Shown piece after piece: positions 38,370-47,567 of a stretch of 64,000 bases of DNA. Position 1 is the stretch's first letter; each line of letters starts with the position of its first letter. The stretch comes from Longimicrobiales bacterium (GTDB lineage: Bacteria > Gemmatimonadota > Gemmatimonadetes > Longimicrobiales > Gaopeijiaceae). The position numbers were made by a program, and so were the translations under genes. The notes below the pieces were generated by a model that saw nothing but the letters and a program-made list of their open reading frames with translations, was not told the origin of the DNA and searched no databases. Where the stretch lies: assembly GCA_029245345.1 (NCBI GenBank), contig JAQWPM010000024.1:62001-126000 (forward strand), in the 5' to 3' direction.

Positions 38370-39065
38370 TTGGCGATTCAACTCTACGGCGCACTGCTTC
38401 AAATTCCGGGCCTCGAGGTTACGGATCAGACTCTCTCAGAAACAGTGGTGGGGCTCTGGGGTGATACGGGATTCATGCGCTGGCCGCTGGCTCTCTGTCT
38501 GCTGATCGGGCTCGTCGTGATCATGATCAAATTCGTCAGCCTTACGGGTAAGGCCATTAAGACGAAGAAGATTCTGCAGGACGTCGACGAGCTCCTGACG
38601 CAGCAGAGGATCGGTGAAGCTCTCGAGTTGACGCGGGACACCGACGCGCCGGCCGCGAACATTCTATACGCTGGCCTCGAGCGCCACGAAGAGGGAACGG
38701 ACCGTGTGATGAAGGCCATTGAGAACCAAGGCCTCATCGAGATGAGCAAGCTTGAGAAGGGTCTCGTGATCCTCGCGACGCTGACGAACATCGCGCCGCT
38801 CCTCGGCTTCCTCGGTACCGTTATCGGTATGATCATCGCCTTCGAATCTATTGAGGCGGCAGGTGAGGTTGAGGCAACGCTGGTTGCTGGTGGTATTAAG
38901 GTCGCGCTGCTTACGACCGCCATCGGTCTGATGATCGCCATCCCGGTATCGATCGGACACAACTATTTCGTGTCCCGTATCGATGGTCTGGTGATCGACA
39001 TGGAAGAGTCGGCTCAGAAGATGGTCGACACGCTCCATGCCATCGAGCACGGACGCACTGGCTGA
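38370..39065 (+). CDS. exbB: MotA/TolQ/ExbB proton channel family protein
   Basis: A 231-residue inner-membrane proton channel. The start is a TTG at 38370 with GGAGG at 38360-38364 five bases upstream; the open frame extends to 38265 but reads as non-family sequence overlapping the promoter. Three transmembrane helices are visible: near residues 39-57 (LALCLLIGLVVIMIKF), and the conserved pair in LATLTNIAPLLGFLGTVIGM and VALLTTAIGLMIAIPVSI, whose pore Thr residues are intact. ExbB/TolQ work with ExbD/TolR; none follows, and the gene is monocistronic between its promoter and terminator. Confidence 0.88.
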   Translation: MAIQLYGALLQIPGLEVTDQTLSETVVGLWGDTGFMRWPLALCLLIGLVVIMIKFVSLTGKAIKTKKILQDVDELLTQQRIGEALELTRDTDAPAANILYAGLERHEEGTDRVMKAIENQGLIEMSKLEKGLVILATLTNIAPLLGFLGTVIGMIIAFESIEAAGEVEATLVAGGIKVALLTTAIGLMIAIPVSIGHNYFVSRIDGLVIDMEESAQKMVDTLHAIEHGRTG

Positions 39066-39086
39066 TCCTTGCCACGCAAGCAGGCT

Positions 39087-39126
39087 AAAGAGGCCGCCCC
39101 TTTAGGGGGCGGCCTCTTTTTTGTTT
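39087..39126 (+). terminator. Rho-independent terminator after exbB
   Basis: A perfect 14-bp stem (39087-39100 with 39106-39119), 5-base loop TTTAG and a following T-rich run. It lies 21 bases after the exbB stop. Confidence 0.93.
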
Positions 39127-39262
39127 GGTGGACGGGACGTCGCCCTAGCCTCGCCCTGTCCGTAGCTTCTACCCCCCTCCAAACGGGGCGCCCGGGCCCG
39201 GTCGTGGAACTCCCGCGTGACTCCAGCGATATGCCATGCGCGCGTGTCTTTACCTCGGACCC

Positions 39263-41581
39263 ATGACCCGACGCCTCTCCCATACTGCCCTCATCGTTGT
39301 CGCCCTCGCTGGCGCTACGATCCCGGCCCGCTATTCCGCGGGTCCGGTGGCGCTCGTTTCCGATTCAGCCGTCGCAGAATTCGAGGCCGGCCGGTTCTGG
39401 CACGCGTCACGGCTACTCCGGGAAGAAGGCGCTGCGGAAGGATCTCCCGCGGATGTCCTGCTGCTCGCCCGAGCTGAAGCCGGATGGAACAACTGGCGTG
39501 GCGTTGTAGAGCTACTGCGTGAAGCGTCGTGGATCGGGACGGAAGGCGCCGGCGCCGGCTTCTACTTGCTCGGCCGGGGGGAGGAAGGACTGGGTGAGTC
39601 GATCGCGGCGGCCGCGGCTTACCAGGCGTTCTTACACACTGCACCCAGCGCGTCCAAGCGATATCAAACGGCTCTGATTCGAGGTGCCCGAGCGCTCTGG
39701 GAATCGGGCTCGCGAGATGAGTCTCTGGCTCTGATGGACCGCCCCGAGGCTGCCTTGAGGCTTGTCAGCTGGCTCTCGGTGGATCTTGCACTGGGACTCG
39801 ATGGCGATGTTGAGGCGCTCGAGGAGTTATTGCGCCGCATAAGTGAACCAGCGGCGAATGACCTCTTGTGGCGAGCCTTGCCGGATGCACTCGTTGAGGC
39901 CGGAGACACGGCGCGAGCACTAGGGATGTATCGCGAGATGCACACCGCCTTTTCTGGCTCGCGTAGGGCTGCCATAGCAGCTGACTTAGGTCGACTGACC
40001 CTGACGGGGGGAGACACGGTGGAAGCCCGCGTATTCCTTGTCGAAGCGTTTGCGGACGGTTCACGCGCCGCGCAGGCTCGGGCGGCCGCGCCGCTCATGG
40101 ACCTCAACGACTCGGATCAAGAGGTCACGCTTCAACTGGCTAGGAGCCTCGACCGTGCCGGAGACGGGCGTAGGGCCTTGATCGGATACGATCGAGTCGT
40201 CCGGATGGCCGCCGGAAATGAAGAAGATGCCCCGACGTCGATGCTGATCGAGCGGGCTCGACTCATGGGCACGGTGCGGAGTCGACAGGACGAGGCCATC
40301 GAGGAATTCCGTGCCATTCGTGAGGGCACCAGCGACCCGACGCTCGGACCGCGCAACCTCGACGTCTGGGCGCAACTAAGGCGCCGGCAAGGTCTCACGA
40401 GCCAAGTGAGTACTCTGCGTCGTTGGCTCATTGAGGAGTATCCGGGTAGCCCTCAGGCTGCCGAGATTGTGTTTACGCGCGCGGACCAGGCACACACAGG
40501 AGGTCGCCTCGATACCGCCCTCGAGCAGTATGCGTTCGTTGCGGCGAACGCCCGTGCGCATGCCCGCGCCGGCCAATCCAGAATGCGGGCAGGTCAGATT
40601 TACATTGGTCGCAACGATCTTGCTGCGGCTGTGGACGGTTATGAGTCCTATCTGGTCGATTTCCCGAACGGTCGCCGCTGGCAGGAGGCCTCGTACTGGG
40701 CCGGTCGCACCCGCCTGGAACTGGGCGACACGACCTCTGCTCGTGCTCACATCGATCGGATTTCGAGAGGTGATCCGGTCTCTTATTACGGTGTGATGGG
40801 GGCGGACCTCTTCGGGGAGCAGTTCGGTGTCGACGTCCCTGATGGCCAGGCTACGGACGTTCCTGAGTGGCTCACGGAGGGCCTTGGATCCATCGATCTG
40901 TATACGGAGTCTGGCCTCGAGCGGGCTGTGTCGAACGAGATCTCGGAGCTTCGGGCGCAGGCACGCCCAAACATGGGCGACATGCTCAGCTTAGCGGAGG
41001 CGCTCATTGAGCGTGGCCGCACGATCGATGGGATCAATCTGGGGTGGGCGCTACGCGACGATGGGCATGAGTGGGACAGTCGTTTGATACGAGTGGCCTT
41101 CCCATTCCCATATCGCGCGCTGGTGCAGCGTGAGGCTGCCGAGTGGGGCATCGATCCGATCACGATGGCCTCGATTATTCGGCAGGAATCGGCGTTCAAG
41201 GCGGATATCGTGAGTCACGCCGGGGCGGTCGGCCTCATGCAGGTCATGCCTCCAACGGGTGCGGAGTTGGCACGGACCCATGGCCCCCGGGGTTTTCGCG
41301 AGATCAACCTCACGGCTCCCGAAGTGAACCTGCACCTCGGTGCGGCGTTCTTTGTGGACATGAGTGCTCGCTACGATAACGATCTTCCGCTCGTGCTCTC
41401 CGCGTACAATGCCGGGCCCACTCGGGCGACGCGTTGGAGCCGGTACCCGGAGGCCGCAGATCCGCTTCGTTTTACGGAGCGAATTCCTTTTGTGGAGACG
41501 CGGGGCTACGTGAAGAATGTGCGTCGAAACGTTGGGGTGTATCGCGCGCTCTATGGGCCGATCATCCTGGGGCATGAGTAG
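39263..41581 (+). CDS. Exported lytic transglycosylase (Slt-type) with helical-repeat N-terminus
   Basis: A 772-residue periplasmic murein hydrolase. Start at 39263 (MTRRLSHTALIVVALAG signal peptide); an ATG at 39236 is an in-frame alternative. Residues 30-560 are Ala/Leu/Glu-rich TPR-like repeats that would form the superhelical ring of Slt70-type enzymes. The C-terminal SLT domain has the catalytic Glu642 in IIRQESAFK, followed by SHAGAVGLMQVMPPTGAEL and SAYNAGPTRA, and ends with RRNVGVYRALYG. It cleaves peptidoglycan to anhydromuropeptides. Confidence 0.92.
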   Translation: MTRRLSHTALIVVALAGATIPARYSAGPVALVSDSAVAEFEAGRFWHASRLLREEGAAEGSPADVLLLARAEAGWNNWRGVVELLREASWIGTEGAGAGFYLLGRGEEGLGESIAAAAAYQAFLHTAPSASKRYQTALIRGARALWESGSRDESLALMDRPEAALRLVSWLSVDLALGLDGDVEALEELLRRISEPAANDLLWRALPDALVEAGDTARALGMYREMHTAFSGSRRAAIAADLGRLTLTGGDTVEARVFLVEAFADGSRAAQARAAAPLMDLNDSDQEVTLQLARSLDRAGDGRRALIGYDRVVRMAAGNEEDAPTSMLIERARLMGTVRSRQDEAIEEFRAIREGTSDPTLGPRNLDVWAQLRRRQGLTSQVSTLRRWLIEEYPGSPQAAEIVFTRADQAHTGGRLDTALEQYAFVAANARAHARAGQSRMRAGQIYIGRNDLAAAVDGYESYLVDFPNGRRWQEASYWAGRTRLELGDTTSARAHIDRISRGDPVSYYGVMGADLFGEQFGVDVPDGQATDVPEWLTEGLGSIDLYTESGLERAVSNEISELRAQARPNMGDMLSLAEALIERGRTIDGINLGWALRDDGHEWDSRLIRVAFPFPYRALVQREAAEWGIDPITMASIIRQESAFKADIVSHAGAVGLMQVMPPTGAELARTHGPRGFREINLTAPEVNLHLGAAFFVDMSARYDNDLPLVLSAYNAGPTRATRWSRYPEAADPLRFTERIPFVETRGYVKNVRRNVGVYRALYGPIILGHE

Positions 41582-41711
41582 CCGGGAGAGGTTGCCGCGA
41601 GGGCGAGTTGGCGCCACGTCCCCCTCAAGCTCTTCAGAAATCCTAGCCGCCGTTCTGGATCGCCTGCGCAGTCCGTGGGTCCACTCCTAAGGTGAATTCG
41701 CCAAAGGGACC

Positions 41712-41897
41712 GTGAAGTGGTTCAACGACTCGAAGGGATACGGCTTCATTCATCCGCAGGAAGATGATGATATTTTCGTTCACTTCTCTGCCATTGAGAG
41801 TGAAGGTTTTCGAACGCTCGCCGAAGGTGAGGATGTCGAATTCGAGGTCCGAGAATCGGAAAACGGATCTCAGGCGGACAAAGTCATCAGAGCCTGA
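41712..41897 (+). CDS. Cold-shock domain protein (CspA family)
   Basis: A small OB-fold RNA chaperone with both RNP motifs (KGYGFI and DIFVHF). Family members usually begin Met-x-x-Gly-Thr-Val-Lys-Trp-Phe. Here the in-frame codons before VKWF are TTC GCC AAA GGG ACC, with a TAA at 41688-41690, so the position expected to be Met is TTC. The only recognised start is the GTG at 41712, which would delete the first four or five residues. An AAGGTG ribosome-site-like sequence (41689-41694) sits directly before the TTC. Either GTG is used or the start codon is mutated. Confidence 0.8.
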   Translation: MKWFNDSKGYGFIHPQEDDDIFVHFSAIESEGFRTLAEGEDVEFEVRESENGSQADKVIRA

Positions 41898-41910
41898 CGC
41901 CCCTCACCGG

Positions 41911-41955
41911 GTCCCCAAGCGCTCTCGGCTTCACGGCCGTGGGGCGCTTTTTGTT
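41911..41955 (+). terminator. Probable terminator of the cold-shock gene
   Basis: AAGCGC (41917-41922) pairs with GCGCTT (41944-41949) around an inner GC-rich hairpin and runs into TTTTTGTTG. It lies 20 bases after the csp stop. Confidence 0.65.
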
Positions 41956-42065
41956 GCACAGTGACCGCCTTCGCGTCGTAGTCCAAGGCGTTCTATCTTC
42001 ACCCTCTGTGGGGCGATTCGACCCACTTCAGCGGCACATTCACAGTCCACCCGATCGACGTCACC

Positions 42066-44843
42066 TTGCAGATCCCCCCTAAGACCAAGCCGCGCATTTT
42101 CTTGATCGACGCGTACGCGCTCATCTATCGTTCGTACTTCGCGTTCATCAACCGCCCCCTTTCCAACGCCGCCGGAGAGAACACTTCGGCGCCCTTTGGC
42201 TTCACTCGGTTCCTCATGGACATCCGGGAGGACTTTTCCCCGGACTACCTTGCGGTCGTGTTCGACGCCGGGGATTCGTTCCGGGACGAGATCTATCCGG
42301 AGTACAAGGCAACTCGCGAAAAGATGCCGGATGATCTGCGGGCGAGCCTGGGGCGGGTGCGTGACATCGTGGAGGGCTTCAACGACCCCATCATCGAGCT
42401 CGACGGATATGAAGCCGACGATGTGATCGGGACGCTCGCCACGAAGGCTGCTGCGGCCGGCCTAGAGGCCGTAATCGTCTCGGGTGACAAGGACTTTTAC
42501 CAATTGGTCGGGCCGAGCGTCCACCTCATGAATCCGGGGCGGGGCGGTGCGACGGGCGTCGCCGCGGACTGGGTCACCGAGGAAAATGCGGACGAGAAGT
42601 TCGGGATCCCGCCGCACCAGATCGCGGACTACTTGGCCTTGGTCGGGGATTCTTCGGACAACGTTCCCGGCGCCGCGGGAATCGGCCCTAAGACCGCAGT
42701 CATCTTGCTAGAACAGCATCCGGACATCGAAGCGCTGATTGAGCATGCCGCGGAGCTCAAGCCTCCTCGGGCGTCCAAGTCGCTCACGGAAAACGCTGAT
42801 ATGGTTCGGCTTTCCAAGCAGCTCGTCACGATTATGACGGACCTGGATGTGGAGCTCGACCTCGACGCTTTGAAAGTGGGCGAGCCAGACAGCGAGGCAC
42901 TGCGTGACATTTTTGTGCAGCTCGAGTTTAGACGACTCGCCGACCAGTTTGCGACAGTCGCCGAGATCAGTGGGGTAGCGACTGCTGAGCTGGACAAGGC
43001 CGATGTCGATTATGAGGTCGTAAATACGGTTGATGGAGTCGCCGCGATTGTTGCGGCGGTCGCGAGGGAGGGACGGGTCGCCGTCTCCTGCCACTCGTCC
43101 GCAGAAGATCCCCTAAAGGGCTCCCTCGTCGCACTTGGCCTGTCGATTGAGGGTGGATCTGCGTGGTATCTGCCCTTTGCGCATCATCAGCCTTTCGAAT
43201 TGACCTTCGAAGGAGAGGGCCCAGGGGTCGTGACCAATCTCCCCGCGCTCGATTCCGCTGAAATGGTCGCCTTGAGGGCTGTGCTCGAGGACGCTTCTGT
43301 TCAGAAGGTCGGGCACGATCTGAAGCACATCGCCCGGGCGCTGCACCAGGCCGGTGTTCGTTTGGACGGATTCAACTTCGACACGATGGTGGCGAGTTAC
43401 GTGCTCGACCCAGGCCGGCGGGACCATGGCCTTGGGGTGCGCGCCATGGAGATCTATACGCACAAGGCGGTTGGGCTCGCGGATGTCGTGGGGAGCGGGC
43501 GGAACAAGATCGAGTTTGCGGAGGCTCCGGTGGAGCGGACGCGTGACTATGTCTGCGAACAGGCGGATCTCGCGGGCCAGTTGGCTGAGCACTTCCAGGA
43601 ACAACTCAACGAGCACTCGTTGGGTGACCTCATGGCACAACTTGAAATGCCGCTCGTGCCCATGCTCCTGCGTATGGAATTGGCTGGGATTGCGATTGAT
43701 GAGGACTTCTTCCGGGCGATGCGTTCCAAGCTCAAACGTGAGCTGGATTTGATCCAGGAGGACGTGTTCAAGCTCTCTGGCGGCGACTTCAACATGAATT
43801 CGACGCAGCAGCTGCGGACGGTGCTCTTCGAGAAGCTGGACTTACCCATCATCAAGAAGACCAAGACTGGACCCTCTACGGATGCCTCGGTCCTAGAGGA
43901 GCTCGCAGCTCAGGGCCACGAGGTCCCGAGGCTGATGATGGAGTACCGTGAGCTCGAGAAGCTGCGAGGCACTTATGTGGAAGCGCTTCCTGCTCTTGTG
44001 AACAAGAATACTGTCCGCATCCACACGTCGTTCAACCAGGCCGTCGCGGCCACGGGTCGTCTTTCGTCAAGTGATCCCAACCTCCAAAACATCCCGATAC
44101 GGACGGATCTGGGTCGGGAGATCCGGAAGGGCTTCGTGGCGAAGCCGGGGCACCTCTTTTTGGCCGTGGACTACTCCCAGATCGAGCTGCGCGTCATGGC
44201 GCACTTCTCGGGCGACGAGGCCTTTGTTACGGCGTTTACTCAGGGCATCGACGTCCACAAACAAACAGCCTCGGTGATCTTCGAAGTACCCATCGATGAC
44301 GTTTCCGGTCACATGCGGGGGCAGGCGAAGACGGTCAACTTCGCCACGTTGTACGGGCAGGGTCCGTTCTCTTTGGCTCGTCAGCTTGGCATCTCCCGTG
44401 AGGAGGCGAAGCAGTTCATTGCCACCTACTTCGAGCGTTTTGCCGGAGTGCGGGACTATCTCGACGCCCAGGTCGAGATGGCGAAGACCCAGGGATACGT
44501 CGAGACGCTCATGGGTCGCCGCCGCTACGTGCCCGAGCTCCGCTCGGGGAACTGGAACATGAGGCAATTCGGTGAACGGGTAGCTCAGAATACCCCCATT
44601 CAGGGCACCGCTGCTGATCTCATGAAGAAGGCGATGATCGATGTGCAGGCTGCACTCGACGAAGCTGAGACGTCTGCGACCATCCTACTCCAGGTGCACG
44701 ATGAACTGCTGCTCGAGGTGCCTGAGGCCGAGGTCGATGCTGTGCGTGACTTAGTGGTCACACGCATGGAGGGGGCTATGGAGCTGAACGTGCCCCTCGT
44801 GGCTGATTCGGGCGTCGGTGCGAATTGGTACGAGTGCAAGTAG
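42066..44843 (+). CDS. polA: DNA polymerase I
   Basis: A 925-residue PolA starting at TTG (42066), giving the expected short leader before RIFLIDAYALIYRSYFAF. The 5'-3' exonuclease domain (residues 1-290) has intact acidic motifs (DGYEADDVIGT, VSGDKDFYQL, GDSSDNVPG). In the 3'-5' exonuclease-like domain the metal-binding Asp-x-Glu is absent (VAVSCHSSAEDPL) and motif II reads GHDLKHIAR without the Asp, so proofreading is probably lost. The polymerase domain is complete: DYSQIELR at about 702, RGQAKTVNFATLYG with the discriminating Phe, and VHDE at 877-880. Confidence 0.95.
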   Translation: MQIPPKTKPRIFLIDAYALIYRSYFAFINRPLSNAAGENTSAPFGFTRFLMDIREDFSPDYLAVVFDAGDSFRDEIYPEYKATREKMPDDLRASLGRVRDIVEGFNDPIIELDGYEADDVIGTLATKAAAAGLEAVIVSGDKDFYQLVGPSVHLMNPGRGGATGVAADWVTEENADEKFGIPPHQIADYLALVGDSSDNVPGAAGIGPKTAVILLEQHPDIEALIEHAAELKPPRASKSLTENADMVRLSKQLVTIMTDLDVELDLDALKVGEPDSEALRDIFVQLEFRRLADQFATVAEISGVATAELDKADVDYEVVNTVDGVAAIVAAVAREGRVAVSCHSSAEDPLKGSLVALGLSIEGGSAWYLPFAHHQPFELTFEGEGPGVVTNLPALDSAEMVALRAVLEDASVQKVGHDLKHIARALHQAGVRLDGFNFDTMVASYVLDPGRRDHGLGVRAMEIYTHKAVGLADVVGSGRNKIEFAEAPVERTRDYVCEQADLAGQLAEHFQEQLNEHSLGDLMAQLEMPLVPMLLRMELAGIAIDEDFFRAMRSKLKRELDLIQEDVFKLSGGDFNMNSTQQLRTVLFEKLDLPIIKKTKTGPSTDASVLEELAAQGHEVPRLMMEYRELEKLRGTYVEALPALVNKNTVRIHTSFNQAVAATGRLSSSDPNLQNIPIRTDLGREIRKGFVAKPGHLFLAVDYSQIELRVMAHFSGDEAFVTAFTQGIDVHKQTASVIFEVPIDDVSGHMRGQAKTVNFATLYGQGPFSLARQLGISREEAKQFIATYFERFAGVRDYLDAQVEMAKTQGYVETLMGRRRYVPELRSGNWNMRQFGERVAQNTPIQGTAADLMKKAMIDVQAALDEAETSATILLQVHDELLLEVPEAEVDAVRDLVVTRMEGAMELNVPLVADSGVGANWYECK

Positions 44844-44944
44844 TCCCCTCCCGCCATCCTAACGCCCCGGTGTCCAGCACATCCTTGGTGTACGTAGCTC
44901 GGAGATCGCTCCGGGCGGGTTGGACCACCAAGGGAGGGAGTCGA

Positions 44945-45310
44945 ATGAGTCGATCCGTAAACAAGATCACGCTGATGGGGAACGTCGGGCGTGACCCGGA
45001 CATTCAGCAGACCAAGAGCGGGACGAAGGTCGCGCATTTTTCGCTCGCCACGAACCGCCGGGCTCCGGCCGATTCGGATGAGACCGAGCGCACTGATTGG
45101 CACCGCCTAACGTTGTGGAATCGCCAGGCTCAGTACGCGGAAGACTTCATCCGAATTGGTGACCGCATCTACATCGAAGGGCGCCTGGAGTACGACACCT
45201 ATGAGCGTGACGGTGTCACGATCCCGACTGCTGAGATCCATGTCAGCAGCGTCGTAATGCTCAGCTCGAAGTTGGGTGGGCAGGACGAAGACGTGGAGGA
45301 AGCCGCGTAA
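44945..45310 (+). CDS. ssb: Single-stranded DNA-binding protein (short form)
   Basis: A 121-residue OB-fold SSB. The ATG at 44945 follows AAGGGAGGGAG, a very strong ribosome site; the longer open frame overlaps polA. MSRSVNKITLMGNVGRDPD and TDWHRLTLWNRQAQYAEDF are typical. The protein stops soon after the OB fold with EDVEEAA and lacks the flexible linker and acidic Asp-Asp-x-Pro-Phe tip that recruits partner proteins, so it may be an accessory SSB. Confidence 0.92.
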   Translation: MSRSVNKITLMGNVGRDPDIQQTKSGTKVAHFSLATNRRAPADSDETERTDWHRLTLWNRQAQYAEDFIRIGDRIYIEGRLEYDTYERDGVTIPTAEIHVSSVVMLSSKLGGQDEDVEEAA

Positions 45311-45315
45311 GACGG

Positions 45316-45344
45316 AGGCCCGGCGAACCTGGTTCGCCGGGCCT
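45316..45344. terminator. Perfect hairpin after ssb
   Basis: AGGCCCGGCGAACC (45316-45329) is the exact inverse of 45331-45344. It follows the ssb stop by five bases and separates ssb from the convergent outer-membrane protein gene. The T-run is poor, so termination is inferred. Confidence 0.65.
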
Positions 45345-45371
45345 TGTCGCCCGGCGCTACGTCTGCGGGGC

Positions 45372-47420
45372 TTAGAGCCAGTCGCGGAACTGTGGCGCGA
45401 CAGAGAAGATGAGTTCCCAGCCGCCTCCCGCTCCAACGCCGCGCGCCATATCGAGCCGGATCACGTCCCAGCCCAATGCGACCCCGATTCCGACGGAGCC
45501 CCGAAGTCCACCCTGGTCGCTACCGGGCCATCGATCTGGGAGCAGATCGACTAGGACGCGTTCGCCGAAGTAGGTGCCGCCCGCTGCGGCAAAAGCTCGG
45601 AAGCTCAGGAGCGGCCATCGCAGGGGGAGGTTCACTTCGGATGAGGCGAGCCAGAATCGGGTTCCGGCAAAGTCCCGGTAGCTGTGGCCGGGAAGGGTGC
45701 CTCGGCCGCCGAGGAGGAAGAGTCCTTGTTGCGGAGTGCCTTCAGATGTGACGCCTGCCACAAGGCTGAGGTCGATGCGACGACCTTCCTGCATCGACTC
45801 GACACGCCACTTCGCCGCACCCAGTAGGGTGCCGAACGTGTGTTCGCCCAACCGGCCGAGCTTCGCGTTCGCGGTCAGTTGCCCCGCTCCAGGGATCTCG
45901 ATGGCGCGCATGACGTTCAGCGCGACGAGTACGCCGTCGTCGATTCGTTTCACACGCCTCGCGTCGACACCGGGTACTTCGGACACGACGTCCTCTGCCG
46001 ACTCGTGGCGTTCCATGAGCAGCGTGACTGCAGGAGCGGAGGCATCCCCGCTCGAGAAGCTCAGGCTCATGCCCTGGGCGAAGTAGGGGTCCGTGTAGTC
46101 TTGGATCCCGAAGGACGAACCGAGAGAGCTTACCAGGCGTGACGCGCCCTGAGTTTGTCCCATGTCGCGAACATCGTTCCAATAGGCCCGCACCTTGGGG
46201 GTGATCCTGCCGGGTCCGCCTGATGCCGAAATCGAGGCCGCTCCCTCTCCGCGTCCATGGGCATAACCCAGGGAGGTACGCAGCAGCACGTCACCACCGG
46301 GCCGGAGGGTAAGGCCGCCCCCGAAGTAGGCACCCTCCGCTCTGTTGTGGCGGAGCGCGTCGGAGGCCGCACCAAGATGTAGTCGCAAAGGCGAGAGCCC
46401 ACTCAGATACCTCTGCCCAATGACCTGGCTCGCCTGCGCCCGGATGTCCTCGATCGTTGTAGACGACGAAAGACCTTCAGCTTCCAGGTCATCGAAAAGT
46501 CCCCTCGTAAACGAGAAAGCACGACGTTCTTCCTCACTCGCGGCACTGACGCCTCGGGTCAGCCAGACCTGGCGTGGAATTTCCGCGTTGAATTCGTACT
46601 GCCCGATTTCGAAACGTCCGCGAATGATGCTGCCGGCCAGAAAGTCCAGTACAGGGAGTTCTCGACGTAGCTCGGCCTCCTGTCGGTAGGGGAGCCAGTA
46701 CCGGCCGTCCCACAGTGAGTTGTCTAGCGAGATTCGGATGTAGTCGAGGTAGGGGTCCACGTACGAAGACGGCGTGAACGTGAAGTTCATCCTCACGATC
46801 GCACCGGTGTCCCGATCGATGTAGATCGACCCAATGAACCCAGGCGCTTCATAATTCTTAGGCCGGACGCTTACCTCATAGACCCGTATCTCTTCCGGTC
46901 CACTTCCGTAGCTGATGCTGAGGGAGTCGGCGAGGAGGTAGTCGTAATGGCTCCGCCCCGCAGGTCCGATAGGGTGGTGGACCTCTTCTACTTCATCGCC
47001 GTCGCCGAGGCGAATGAAGTCTCCGAAATCATCTTGGACTACGGTGAGGTGATCCAGGTGATAACGAATGTTGGTCGGAAGGACTTTCTCGTCCCTCAGC
47101 CCGACGATGCGTTGCCGGGTCTCGTTCGGGGCTCGCCAGAACAGATCCAGAGCGACTTGGTCAGCCTTTACGAGCGTTCGTTCCTCGGAATCGGGCCGAT
47201 CGATGAAGAAGTAGACGTATCCCTTGGCTTCTCCCCGGTAGGATTGGAATGCCGAGTCCACGGCTACCGAAGACCGGACAGCCTGGGCCTGATCCACAAG
47301 CTCCAGCACGCGGCCGCCGTTCCACGATTCCGGTGCTTGAGCACGCGCGTCGTGTGCGAAGCTCGCAAAGCAGGCACCGGCTATCACAGCCAAGAGGAGA
47401 TGTCCGAGTGAGAGCTTCAC
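45372..47420 (-). CDS. Outer-membrane beta-barrel protein, Omp85/surface-antigen-like
   Basis: A 682-residue exported protein. Signal peptide to about residue 28 (AGACFASFAHDARA). Residues 30-320 form a beta-rich region with lipoprotein-carrier-like strands (GSIYIDRDTGAIVRMNFTF). The C-terminal half looks like a barrel with a BamA/TamA-like late segment (LLGGRGTLPGHSYRDFAGTR) and ends PQFRDWL. The final residue is not Phe and POTRA repeats are not evident. An outer-membrane role is likely; the substrate or partner is unknown. Confidence 0.7.
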   Translation of the reverse strand: MKLSLGHLLLAVIAGACFASFAHDARAQAPESWNGGRVLELVDQAQAVRSSVAVDSAFQSYRGEAKGYVYFFIDRPDSEERTLVKADQVALDLFWRAPNETRQRIVGLRDEKVLPTNIRYHLDHLTVVQDDFGDFIRLGDGDEVEEVHHPIGPAGRSHYDYLLADSLSISYGSGPEEIRVYEVSVRPKNYEAPGFIGSIYIDRDTGAIVRMNFTFTPSSYVDPYLDYIRISLDNSLWDGRYWLPYRQEAELRRELPVLDFLAGSIIRGRFEIGQYEFNAEIPRQVWLTRGVSAASEEERRAFSFTRGLFDDLEAEGLSSSTTIEDIRAQASQVIGQRYLSGLSPLRLHLGAASDALRHNRAEGAYFGGGLTLRPGGDVLLRTSLGYAHGRGEGAASISASGGPGRITPKVRAYWNDVRDMGQTQGASRLVSSLGSSFGIQDYTDPYFAQGMSLSFSSGDASAPAVTLLMERHESAEDVVSEVPGVDARRVKRIDDGVLVALNVMRAIEIPGAGQLTANAKLGRLGEHTFGTLLGAAKWRVESMQEGRRIDLSLVAGVTSEGTPQQGLFLLGGRGTLPGHSYRDFAGTRFWLASSEVNLPLRWPLLSFRAFAAAGGTYFGERVLVDLLPDRWPGSDQGGLRGSVGIGVALGWDVIRLDMARGVGAGGGWELIFSVAPQFRDWL

Positions 47421-47507
47421 GGACCGGATGGTTCGAGTGAGCGTGCGGACCGAAGTGGGACGGACCGTGAACGTGGTACGCTCCCTATTCCCCGGCGGTT
47501 CCGCAAA

Positions 47508-47540
47508 CAGAAGGGCCCCGTCCTAGTGGACGGGGCCCTC
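47508..47540 (-). terminator. Terminator of the sigma factor gene
   Basis: A perfect 12-bp GC-rich stem (47512-47523 with 47528-47539) with a 4-base loop; reading on the minus strand it is followed by TTCTGTTT. It lies about 30 bases after the sigma gene stop. Confidence 0.85.
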
Positions 47541-47567
47541 GTTCTGCGGTGACTCTCCGGGGCTGCG

